NCBI GenBank assembly: GCA_020247005.1
Contig: JADCJN010000043.1
Coordinates: 1-41,909, forward strand
Direction of reading: 5' to 3'
DNA: 41,909 bases
Source: Silvanigrellales bacterium
Lineage (GTDB): Bacteria > Bdellovibrionota_B > Oligoflexia > Silvanigrellales > Silvanigrellaceae
The notes under the pieces are model-generated. The model had not been told where the DNA came from. It saw only the letters and a program-made list of their open reading frames with translations, and ran no database searches. Positions 7,866 to 15,152 of the stretch are shown here, piece after piece. Position 1 is the stretch's first letter; each line of letters starts with the position of its first letter. The position numbers and the translations under genes are program-made.

Positions 7866-9476
7866 TTAACTGTGATTTGGAGATAGAAGTTGGCGCAGGG
7901 CCTCGGTGGTTTTCTTGGGGTCGTGTTTCGCAAGGTAAAGAATTTGTTCCTTTGACGAGAGTTTCTCAAAAGGAATTTCTTCCTGTACCTGCACACGTTT
8001 TGCTGAGTTTCCAGTGCGTTCCAGTTCGTAGTCGACGACGCCAAACCCTTCGGCAGAGCGTTTCTCAGGGTCGAACGTCAGCCAGCGGAAGTAGGGTTTC
8101 AAGAGCGCAAAGTAGAGGAAAATCATGGCAGCTATCGAAACGCTGGCAATAATCCCAGTTTGAATGAGGGACGTTTTTCGCTGCGTGAGAGAAGCTTGTT
8201 CCGCCAGGGCGAATTCGTCGAGCTCAAACTGTGCGTTTTCAACTGTAATTGAGTCGCGACCTTCCTGATATCCAATGGCATTCTTCACGAGTTTGTTGAT
8301 CATGGCGAGCTCGTCGGTTGACCGCTGCGCGTAGATGCCATTCACCATCTTGCCGTCCACCAGTACGGCTGTGCTCGTCTTTTTGACCGTCCCAATGGGC
8401 TCCACGATGCGGCTCAGGGTCTTTTTGACCTCGAAGTTGAGCGTTTCGTTGTTTGCCTTGCTCTGGGTCGACGAGCCCCCTCCGCCCGCGGCGTCTTCGC
8501 GTTCACCAGGCAAGTTGCTCTTGGCTCCCGGAACGCCCGTCGGGTTCATTCCATTTCCCGATGTGCTCTGCTCACTGCGTTGGGAACTGACCACGGCGGA
8601 GCGTTCAGGATCGACGTCTTGAATCGTGGTTTCGACTTTCTTGAATTCCACTTCGGCCTGAACCTTTGCCACCACCTTGTCGTGGCCCACCACGCGGGTG
8701 AGGATTTCCTGGATTTTGCTCTCCATTTCGCGCTCGACGCGTCGTTGGTATTCACGCTGGGCCGATGTCACGCGGTCGATGCCGCCGTCTTCTTCGTCGG
8801 GTCGGGTCAAGAGGTTTCCCAGTTGGTCGACAATTGTGATGTTTTTCGGATCCAGACCCTCCACGGCTCGGGCCGTGAGGTGCAAGATGCCCTGGACCTG
8901 CTGCTGCGAGAGTGACTTGCCACCTTTGAGCTTCAAAAAGACGCTTGCGGTGGTCTCCTTTTTTTCGTCGGCGAAGATGGCTGCATCGGGCATCACGATA
9001 TGCACTCGGCTGCTTTGCACCGGGTCTAGTTTGTTTATCGTCCGACTGACTTCACCTTGAATTGCGCGAAGCTTGTTTACCCTTTGGTCGAAGTCGGTCA
9101 TGCCAAAGGCGCGCTCGTCGAATTTCTCCCATCCGACGCCAACGCCACTATTGGGCAGACCTTCTTCGGCAAGACGCATTTTCACGTCAAGCGCTTCCTC
9201 AGCGGGAAAGGCGAGACTGTCGCCATCCATTTTGAAGTCCTTCACATTATTTTGACGAAGGAACTTCAAGATGGAGGACTTGTCTTCTTGCGAAAGGTTC
9301 ACGTACACGGTTTCGTATTGACGCTCAGGTCGCCACATGGCAACGGCGAGAAGAGCAACGAGCACAAAGACCGCGCTCGCGAGAAGGGCGATTTTACGTC
9401 CTTTCGTGAGCCCGGCGTAAAACACCTTTGACTGCGAAGAAAATTGCGTGAGAAAAGATCTTACTCGCTCAACCAT
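7866..9476 (-). CDS. fliF: Flagellar MS-ring protein FliF
   Basis: Forms the MS ring in the inner membrane, the first-built base of the flagellum that houses the export gate and carries the FliG switch ring. The 536-aa protein has an N-terminal helix (about 27-47), ring-building periplasmic domains containing EEGLPNSGVGVGWEKFD, RVHIVMPD and ASVFLKLKGG, and a low-complexity Gly/Ser stretch. A second helix lies near 440-462 (IIASVSIAAMIFLYFALLKP), followed by a cytoplasmic FliG-binding tail. The start lies three bases after the fliE stop. The next flagellar gene would usually be fliG, but here a strong terminator follows. Confidence 0.97.
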   Translation of the reverse strand: MVERVRSFLTQFSSQSKVFYAGLTKGRKIALLASAVFVLVALLAVAMWRPERQYETVYVNLSQEDKSSILKFLRQNNVKDFKMDGDSLAFPAEEALDVKMRLAEEGLPNSGVGVGWEKFDERAFGMTDFDQRVNKLRAIQGEVSRTINKLDPVQSSRVHIVMPDAAIFADEKKETTASVFLKLKGGKSLSQQQVQGILHLTARAVEGLDPKNITIVDQLGNLLTRPDEEDGGIDRVTSAQREYQRRVEREMESKIQEILTRVVGHDKVVAKVQAEVEFKKVETTIQDVDPERSAVVSSQRSEQSTSGNGMNPTGVPGAKSNLPGEREDAAGGGGSSTQSKANNETLNFEVKKTLSRIVEPIGTVKKTSTAVLVDGKMVNGIYAQRSTDELAMINKLVKNAIGYQEGRDSITVENAQFELDEFALAEQASLTQRKTSLIQTGIIASVSIAAMIFLYFALLKPYFRWLTFDPEKRSAEGFGVVDYELERTGNSAKRVQVQEEIPFEKLSSKEQILYLAKHDPKKTTEALRQLLSPNHS

Positions 9477-9479
9477 CTC

Positions 9480-9848
9480 TTACACCTGCATCCGCATGAC
9501 ATCCTGGTAAGCCTCGATGGCCTTATTCCTCAGCTGCACGAGCATATTGAATCCGAGCTCCGCTTTCGTAACAGAGATCATCGTTTCGTGGATGTTCGAG
9601 CTCTTGCCCGATGCAAGGTCCATAGAGGCCTGGTCGCTTTCCTTCACGGTGCTGTTTACTTCCTTAATTCCCTTGGCAAGCATGTCGCCGAAGGAACCCT
9701 CCGTGCCCACTCCGCTCGTTCCCGCTGCGCTTCCAAGCGCTGAGGTGACGCCTTCGCTTGAAGCGGCGCCTTCAGAGGCGCTGGACTGTTTCAGGCTCCG
9801 TTCCAGCTGTGAAAAATCGAGCCCTCTTGCCGACACGTTGCGCACCAT
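9480..9848 (-). CDS. fliE: Flagellar hook-basal body protein FliE
   Basis: A 122-aa FliE, the adaptor between the MS ring and the proximal rod. The conserved C-terminal half is clear: SFGDMLAKGIKEVN, then ETMISVTKAELGFNMLVQLRNKAIEAYQDVMRMQV. The start was placed at 9848 (MVRNVSARGL) because AAAGGA lies six bases upstream; an in-frame ATG at 9884 would put that ribosome site inside the coding region. The N-terminal half is Ser/Gly/Ala-rich and poorly conserved, as is usual. Confidence 0.95.
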   Translation of the reverse strand: MVRNVSARGLDFSQLERSLKQSSASEGAASSEGVTSALGSAAGTSGVGTEGSFGDMLAKGIKEVNSTVKESDQASMDLASGKSSNIHETMISVTKAELGFNMLVQLRNKAIEAYQDVMRMQV

Positions 9849-9927
9849 GTTTTGTCCTTTCGTTGCGTTCCGTTCCGCATTCAAGCATCGAGTTTACAAG
9901 CACGCTTAAATTCCGAACCTTGCCAGG

Positions 9928-10371
9928 TCAGCCGCGGCCAATGGTGATGGCTGTCATTGCCATCGATTTCGTTGAATTCAGGGCCGTCGTATTCGCTTCA
10001 AAGGCTCGCGTCGCCGTTATCATGTTCACCATCTCTTCCATCACCGAGATGTTGGGCATGGCCACGTAGCCTTCACCGTTCGCGTCGGGGTGTCCCGGAT
10101 TGTAGACAAGCTTTGGGGCTTTTTTGTCTTCCACGATGTTGTCGACCTTCACCTCTTTCAGGTTGGGGTCGGTCGCTTGGCGCATGAGGGCATCGAACGT
10201 CAGACCGCTGTCGCGCGCCGTGAACACGACGTCTTTGCGCTTGTAGGGGCCTTCGCGACCCTCCACGCGGGTCGTGTTTGCGTTCGCAAGGTTCTCGGAA
10301 ATCACATTCATGCGAACGCGCTCTGCGGCGAGGCCAGAGGAACTGATACGCAGGCCTTGGAGGAAGCTCAT
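9928..10371 (-). CDS. flgC: Flagellar proximal rod protein FlgC
   Basis: A 147-aa proximal rod subunit, exported through the flagellar type III apparatus. The N-terminal rod signature SSSGLAAERVRMNVISENLANANTT and the C-terminal GYVAMPNISVMEEMVNMITATRAFEAN are both intact. AAGGAG precedes the ATG. It is separated from fliE by 79 bases and follows flgB, which is the standard flgB-flgC-fliE-fliF order. Confidence 0.97.
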   Translation of the reverse strand: MSFLQGLRISSSGLAAERVRMNVISENLANANTTRVEGREGPYKRKDVVFTARDSGLTFDALMRQATDPNLKEVKVDNIVEDKKAPKLVYNPGHPDANGEGYVAMPNISVMEEMVNMITATRAFEANTTALNSTKSMAMTAITIGRG

Positions 10372-10396
10372 TTCGTCGTCTCCTTCGTCGGAAAAA

Positions 10397-10822
10397 TCAG
10401 CGGCCGCCGTTGATGCCGTAACGCATCATGGCAAACTTGCGGTTGAGAACTTCAACCGACGCTCGGTAGAGGATCTGGGTTTCAGCGAGCTCTGCCATTT
10501 CGGCGTCCACGTCGACTGTGTTGCCGTCGTTGCCCACGCTTTCGGTGGGCTTTACGTGAAGGTCGGGCTTCACGTTTCCGCTTGCGTCTTGACCGGAACT
10601 GAAAATGTGTTTGCCGTTTGTCACACGCAGCGCCAGTGCGCTCGAATTGCCGAGGGCATCTTGGAGTTGGCTTTCAAAGGCGTATCCAAGTGCCCTGTAG
10701 CCAGGCGTGTTCGCGTTTGTAATGTTCGCCGACAGCACGTTCTGTTTGGCGAGGCGGTGATTGAGGCTTTCCTCAACGGCACCATCGGCTTTGGAAAACA
10801 GTTGGTTGCTGACGATTTTCAT
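10397..10822 (-). CDS. flgB: Flagellar proximal rod protein FlgB
   Basis: A 141-aa rod subunit that mounts on FliE and FliF. The family motif NVLSANITNANTPGYRA is at about 28-44, and the C-terminus has EMAELAETQILYRASVEVLNRKF. The start at 10822 (MKIVSNQLF) fits the family and has GGAGG about 12 bases upstream, which is slightly long. An in-frame ATG at 10876 would add 18 residues not typical of FlgB. The 112-base gap before it, after the regulator stop codon, may hold a separate flgB promoter, but no clear sigma-54 or sigma-28 sequence was found. Confidence 0.95.
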   Translation of the reverse strand: MKIVSNQLFSKADGAVEESLNHRLAKQNVLSANITNANTPGYRALGYAFESQLQDALGNSSALALRVTNGKHIFSSGQDASGNVKPDLHVKPTESVGNDGNTVDVDAEMAELAETQILYRASVEVLNRKFAMMRYGINGGR

Positions 10823-10934
10823 ATTGCTTGTTTTCCTCCCGAGGGTTGTGTTGCCCCGGTTCCTTCGGTCCCCCAACCCTCATCGCGTGCGCACAGAGAG
10901 CTTGATTGAGCCGCATGGAACAGAGTCACCGTCC

Positions 10935-12008
10935 TCAGACGTTTTTGCCTTCAACTTCGTAACCGCATTCCACAAGCTCGTTGAGCTTGTAGCGTAGCGC
11001 GCGGAGCGAAATGCCCAAGGCCTTCGCCGTATGCGTGCGGTTGCCATTCATGCGACGGAGCGTCTGGAGAATGAGACGCTGCTCAAGCTCTCGCAGCGTT
11101 ATTTGAGGAAGTGCGTCGCTCATCGCAACTTCTGTGCGGCTGTTCGCCTTCATGAGATGGAGTTCTTCAACGCCAATATAGTCGCGCGTTGCAAGGAGCA
11201 CAGAGCGCTGCATGATGTTTCGAAGCTCACGGACATTGCCAGGCCACGTATAGGTGCGGAGCGCCTGCTTTGCTGTTGGCGAGAACTGAACGTTCTTGCT
11301 GAACTGCATATTGAACTCGCGTAGAAAAATTTCCGAATAAAAGTCGATGTCTACAGTGCGCAAGCGCAGTGAGGGAATTTCGAGGTGTATGACGTGCAGT
11401 TTGAAAAAGAGGTCGTTGCGGAACCGCTGCGCGTTCACTTCGTCTTGCAAGTTCTTATTTGAACACGCAATGACGCGAGCATCAGCGGCTGTTCCCCTGC
11501 GAATGGACCCTTTGTTCAGGTCCTGTTCCTTCAAAATACGCAGAAGCTTTAGTTGCATTGACGCGTCAAGTTCGGTGACTTCATCGAGCATCAACGAACA
11601 TGTTTCGGGTTGGCGAACGGTTCCGCCCACATTGTATTCGTGTGGCGCGCGGCCCTGCCCAAAGAGGTCCATCTCAAAGAAGTTCGCTGGAAGATTCGCG
11701 CAGCTTGCCACCACGAACCGACCCCGATCACGTCCTCCGGCAATGTGAATTGCTTTCGCAAGCGACTCCTTGCCCGTACCACTCTCGCCAGTGATCAGCA
11801 CCGGCACTTTCGTTGGTGCCACTGTCCTAGCCACTTCAAGAAGCTTGTACATCTTCTCGTCACGGGTTGGAAAATGTCGCAGCATCTCTTCTTCAGAGAT
11901 GCGTGCTTCGTTGTTGAAAGCCACGTTGCCCGACACGCCGGAGCCGATGTTCCCTTGGAACCCCGGAGACTCAATGTCAAACAAACCCACAGGACGCGCG
12001 TCGCTCAT
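10935..12008 (-). CDS. AAA+ sigma-54-activator-type regulator lacking GAFTGA
   Basis: A 357-aa protein with the layout of flagellar enhancer-binding proteins (FlgR/FlbD/FleQ group) but no receiver domain: a short N-terminus (1-45), an AAA+ domain (about 50-280) and a Fis-type helix-turn-helix (NGNRTHTAKALGISLRALRYKLNE, near the C-terminus). Walker A is GESGTGK (74-80) and Walker B is LMLDE with Asp142/Glu143; FRNDLFFKL and TWPGNVRELRN are also present. The loop that should read GAFTGA reads LFGQGRAPHEYNVGGTVR (115-132), so the contact with sigma-54 appears to be lost. It may act as a repressor, or with another sigma factor. The start at 12008 has GGAGG seven bases upstream. Its place before flgB suggests flagellar control. 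Confidence 0.88.
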   Translation of the reverse strand: MSDARPVGLFDIESPGFQGNIGSGVSGNVAFNNEARISEEEMLRHFPTRDEKMYKLLEVARTVAPTKVPVLITGESGTGKESLAKAIHIAGGRDRGRFVVASCANLPANFFEMDLFGQGRAPHEYNVGGTVRQPETCSLMLDEVTELDASMQLKLLRILKEQDLNKGSIRRGTAADARVIACSNKNLQDEVNAQRFRNDLFFKLHVIHLEIPSLRLRTVDIDFYSEIFLREFNMQFSKNVQFSPTAKQALRTYTWPGNVRELRNIMQRSVLLATRDYIGVEELHLMKANSRTEVAMSDALPQITLRELEQRLILQTLRRMNGNRTHTAKALGISLRALRYKLNELVECGYEVEGKNV

Positions 12009-12036
12009 TCGAAAACCTCCCACTGTGCACATTTCC

Positions 12037-14322
12037 TCACCTCAAACGCTCCAAGCGTTCTGCGGCGAGATTCGAGTACCTCTTGTCGCTCAAGTCTGAC
12101 GCGGCGGCCTGCCAGGACGCCTTCGCCTTCTCGATTTGTCCGGAACGTGCAAACACGATGCCAGCTTTGTAGGCTGCTTCCGCGCGTTTGCCTCCTTGCG
12201 CCAGGCCAGCCACTGCCATGAACATTTCCGCCGACTTCTGCAGGCGACCGGAGTCGCGCAGATCGTTGGCGTAGCCCATGATGGCGGCTTCCACCTGTGC
12301 TGTTTCCTCGGCTCCTTTCAAAGGAGCCTGGAGGATTTTTTCGAACACAGCATCAACGGATGGCGATCGGCGAAGCATTGATGCGAAACGCAAGAGAGCT
12401 GCGAGTTCGCGTTCAACGTAACGGCCATAGCGCATCTCGTCGAGCAAGAGGGACAACGCTCTGGCGTTGCCATTGGGAGGCATGGTGAGCTCGCGGAGTG
12501 CCGCGACGCTCTTGTCATTCAGTCCGGTGGCGCGTCGTGTGGCGCTTTCTTGGAGTCTTCGCAAATTCGTTTCCACACGGCGTCCCTCACGCAGCTTCGC
12601 TGCGAGAAGGGCACCGCGCGCCGCTGCTTCATCGCGACGCGGTGAAGCGGCACTTGTCTGCCAGAACACTTCATAGAGTTGCAGCGAACGCGCGGAGTCA
12701 CCAACAGTGTCGAACGCGTCTGCGCGCGCGAATGTGAGCTCAGGATTCTTAAGAGTGAATTCAAAAAGTGCAGGCCTTGCTTTTCTTTCAAAGGAAACCC
12801 AGGCGTCCCATGTGCGGGTGCGCAGGCTTTCTTCCAAGAATGATTGCACCATCAATTGCACCTTCTTCTCCAGCTCTGCAGCACGGGCGTCTTTTGGCCA
12901 CGCATTCTTGAACTTTAAGAGCGCGCCGTCTGCACTCAAGACGTCTGATTTCGAGATCGCCGTCCTAGTGAGAATATATGCGCAACTATTTTGCATCTCA
13001 AATGTGACGCGGTCAGAAGTAACGCATGTGTCGAATGTTCGTGAGTACAAATTTGCAGTGGCTATCGTCTCGTCGTCGGCATTGTCTTGCGCAGACTCTA
13101 TTTTTTTTGCCAACAAACGAAGTGATGCTGCGATTTTCGCCGAGCTTGTCGATGCTTCTGACGCTGCAATGCGGGCGTATTCGTCTGCATATCGTTTAGA
13201 AGGTCGTCCTTTGTCGATCTCGTTCTCGTCGGTGAGAAGTTCCATGTCTAAGAGCCGAAGCTTCGCCTGCGAAGTGAGTGCGCTAGAGGGGTGGCGCAGA
13301 GCGAGCGCCCGGAAATAGTCTTCGGCCGCATCGAAGTTCCTGACGAGGTAGGCGCTCTCTCCTGCGGACCAAAGATTGCTGTCTTGCTCCAGAAATCTTC
13401 TCTCCGAAAGGACCGCCAGCTTTCGGTAAGTTGCCAATGAGCCGGCGTCGTCACCGGTGACGTGGAGTTCGCGGGCGAGTGTCTGAAGTTTTTCGAACTC
13501 GTCGTCGCGGCCAAGCGAAGCTCCTGCGAGGCGTTGCAGCGTCGATAGCTTTTCGGGCGAGGGGCCAAGCTTCCGTTCGAGTGCCCCGAAGTTTTTCGGG
13601 AACAAGGCGTCATTGGGAGTTTTGCGGCCTTGCGCGGAGCGTTGATCACTGGGCTGCGCGGTGTCTGAGGAGTTCGCCTTTTCAGAGGGTGCGCCAGAAG
13701 CCGCGGTCTGTGAAGTGTTGGCGTTGGAGCCTTCGAGAGAAGGCACGTCCACAGGTGAGTCGGGTTGAGGAGCCACCGCCCCCTGAGTGTGATGGGGTGT
13801 CGCGGGGTGAGAGGACTCTAGACTTGAATAGGCATCTTCTTGCCAGTCCCATGCCTCTTCCAATGACTCCGGTCGCGAAGGGCCCACCCTCCAGATGTCG
13901 AGCACAATGCGCCATGGGGAGTCCTTGGTGGCGACAACCCATCCCACAGGGGCATTCTTGAGCTGCAAAGAAAGAATGACGTCGCCGCCTTTCTCTTGAA
14001 CCACAACTCTTCTCACGTAACGAGTGTCGAAATACGCGGACGATTTGAACTCGTCTGCTTTGGCTGGAGACACTCGAAGTTCGAGTGTTCTTGTTTCTTT
14101 ATTGAAACGAGTCGCGAACCGTCGAGGTGAGCCCAGCGCGAACGTAAGACGAAAGCTGTCTTTGGTGGAGTCGGTGGCATTGAGCGATGCCGGAGAGCGT
14201 GATTCGACTCCTGCTGCTTTGGTTGGAGCCACTGCGGCTGCAAGAGACGCCACAAAGGAAAAAAGCGCCGTTGGGCGAAGTCTCAAAGACACTATCGTGT
14301 TTTTGAAGATCTTTTTCGGCAC
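12037..14322 (-). CDS. Exported TPR protein with AMIN-like N-terminal domain
   Basis: A 761-aa protein from a GTG start (no in-frame ATG is nearby; GGGGGA lies just upstream). Residues about 10-37 look like a signal peptide (ALFSFVASLAAAVAPTKAAG). Residues 50-145 resemble an AMIN-type periplasmic domain, with alternating strands ending WRIVLDIWR. Residues 150-240 are a Ser/Pro/Thr-rich linker. From about 260 to the end there are helical TPR-like repeats, such as DDAGSLATYRKLAVLSER and FDAAEDYFRALALRHPSS. AMIN domains usually bring periplasmic proteins to peptidoglycan or to secretin and pilus complexes. It is 28 bases upstream of the regulator gene in the same operon, so a role in assembling or gating the flagellum is possible. 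That role is inferred, not shown. Confidence 0.8.
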   Translation of the reverse strand: MPKKIFKNTIVSLRLRPTALFSFVASLAAAVAPTKAAGVESRSPASLNATDSTKDSFRLTFALGSPRRFATRFNKETRTLELRVSPAKADEFKSSAYFDTRYVRRVVVQEKGGDVILSLQLKNAPVGWVVATKDSPWRIVLDIWRVGPSRPESLEEAWDWQEDAYSSLESSHPATPHHTQGAVAPQPDSPVDVPSLEGSNANTSQTAASGAPSEKANSSDTAQPSDQRSAQGRKTPNDALFPKNFGALERKLGPSPEKLSTLQRLAGASLGRDDEFEKLQTLARELHVTGDDAGSLATYRKLAVLSERRFLEQDSNLWSAGESAYLVRNFDAAEDYFRALALRHPSSALTSQAKLRLLDMELLTDENEIDKGRPSKRYADEYARIAASEASTSSAKIAASLRLLAKKIESAQDNADDETIATANLYSRTFDTCVTSDRVTFEMQNSCAYILTRTAISKSDVLSADGALLKFKNAWPKDARAAELEKKVQLMVQSFLEESLRTRTWDAWVSFERKARPALFEFTLKNPELTFARADAFDTVGDSARSLQLYEVFWQTSAASPRRDEAAARGALLAAKLREGRRVETNLRRLQESATRRATGLNDKSVAALRELTMPPNGNARALSLLLDEMRYGRYVERELAALLRFASMLRRSPSVDAVFEKILQAPLKGAEETAQVEAAIMGYANDLRDSGRLQKSAEMFMAVAGLAQGGKRAEAAYKAGIVFARSGQIEKAKASWQAAASDLSDKRYSNLAAERLERLR

Positions 14323-14417
14323 GATTCCCCCGAGAACCAGAACTTCTATTCATGTGTGTTGTGCTTCATTCATGAGATTATCTGACTTCGTTTATCCAGT
14401 TCTGTCTGAATTTTGAC

Positions 14418-14433
14418 CAAAAAGGCCTTTTTG
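14418..14433. promoter_or_regulatory. 16-bp perfect palindrome, possible operator
   Basis: CAAAAAGGCCTTTTTG is its own reverse complement. It lies 96 bases upstream of the TPR gene start, where a regulator of the flagellar operon could bind. It is AT-rich at the ends with a GGCC centre. Confidence 0.35.
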
Positions 14434-14580
14434 ACAGCGTCATTTCTGCCTCACCGGAAATTCCCAATGAAATCGCTTCAAGATTTTGGCGACGGAATTA
14501 TTGGGCAGATAAGGGCGTGGGTTTTGGCGTTGGGGAGGCAATAAACGAGGTGCCGCCCTATGGGAGGAGTTCCATACGTT

Positions 14581-14602
14581 GGCGTCGGGTGGAGCCGACG
14601 CC
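14581..14602. repeat. Inverted repeat GGCGTCGG-N6-CCGACGCC
   Basis: Two 8-base arms separated by six bases, in non-coding DNA. No T-run follows on either strand. No function can be assigned. Confidence 0.4.
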
Positions 14603-14773
14603 ACCCTTTGGATATGCGGAATGACGGAACTTTTTTTCGACGCCATTCCCGTGAGTCAAAGGTCGCCCATGGGGTTCCCGAAAGTGAATGGGAACTGCGG
14701 GGGAAAATGCGTGAACGGGGAAGCTTGGTCCGCTCCTCCGGAGAATCATGACTGGCGGTTCGGGAGGCTCTCA

Positions 14774-14816
14774 CGACAAGAGCCCCTCCTTGGATTTCAA
14801 GGAGGGGCTCTTGTCG
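14774..14816 (-). repeat. Perfect 19-bp hairpin downstream of the tRNA pair
   Basis: Arms at 14774-14792 and 14798-14816 with a 5-base loop; the stem is GC-rich. It lies 75 bases after the 3' end of tRNA-Thr on the minus strand, where a terminator would be expected, but no T-run follows on either side. It may be a Rho-assisted stop, a processing signal or a dispersed repeat. Confidence 0.55.
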
Positions 14817-14890
14817 AGGGAAGAGTGAGCTGTCCGAGAGAGCAGCGGCCAAAGAAAGAGTCGAGGGGGTGAGCGCTCTTCGTGGGGTCG

Positions 14891-14965
14891 TGGAGCCTCA
14901 GATAGGATTTGAACCTACGACCTGCTGATTACGAATCAGCTGCTCTACCCCTGAGCTACTGAGGC
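14891..14965 (-). tRNA. tRNA-Thr (anticodon CGT)
   Basis: A 75-base cloverleaf with CCA encoded. The acceptor stem GCCTCAG/CTGAGGC pairs fully. The anticodon arm is GCTGA-TTCGTAA-TCAGC, giving anticodon CGT, which reads the threonine codon ACG. The T arm contains GGTTCAAATCC. It follows tRNA-Phe by 20 bases on the same strand and is probably cotranscribed with it. Confidence 0.97.
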
Positions 14966-14985
14966 AAGGAACAGAAAGAAAAGGG

Positions 14986-15061
14986 TGGTGGCTCCTCCCA
15001 GAATCGAACTGGGGACACGTAGATTTTCAATCTACTGCTCTACCGACTGAGCTAAAGAGCC
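14986..15061 (-). tRNA. tRNA-Phe (anticodon GAA)
   Basis: A 76-base cloverleaf with CCA encoded. The acceptor is GGCTCTT with AGGAGCC (one G-T pair), and the discriminator base is A. The anticodon arm is GTAGA-TTGAAAA-TCTAC, giving GAA, which reads phenylalanine codons. The T arm contains AGTTCGATTCT. Confidence 0.97.
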
Positions 15062-15074
15062 GAACCGAGGCCCT

Positions 15075-15104
15075 GTCGTAGCCCAGGTCGATTGAGTCTG
15101 TCAA
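15075..15104 (-). promoter_or_regulatory. Candidate promoter of the tRNA-Phe/tRNA-Thr unit
   Basis: On the minus strand, a perfect TTGACA -35 (15104-15099) is followed by an 18-base spacer and TACGAC (15080-15075) as a weaker -10. Transcription would begin about seven bases later, just upstream of the mature tRNA-Phe 5' end at 15061. The position fits well; the -10 is only a partial match. Confidence 0.45.
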
Positions 15105-15152
15105 GAAGTGCACGGACCTTGTGAAGGACAAGGGAAAAGACGAAATTTTCGC

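Larger units (their letters stand above)
14323..14890. other. Non-coding region of about 570 bases
   Basis: Between the GTG start of the TPR gene and tRNA-Thr. No frame here has a convincing start, ribosome site or protein-like composition. It contains a 16-bp palindrome (14418-14433), a small inverted repeat (14581-14602) and a long perfect hairpin (14774-14816). The promoter of the minus-strand flagellar operon should lie near the left end but could not be identified with confidence. Confidence 0.6.

Noticed and set aside
10823-10934. Sigma-54 promoter (TGGCAC-N5-TTGCA) before flgB
   Set aside because: No sequence with the conserved GG and GC pair at the right distance on the minus strand.
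14478-14852. 124-aa open frame on the minus strand
   Set aside because: Spans the perfect hairpin and non-coding DNA; no ribosome site or recognisable protein.
14891-15061. Possible integration hotspot at the tRNA genes
   Set aside because: No integrase gene and no duplicated tRNA 3' end were seen nearby.
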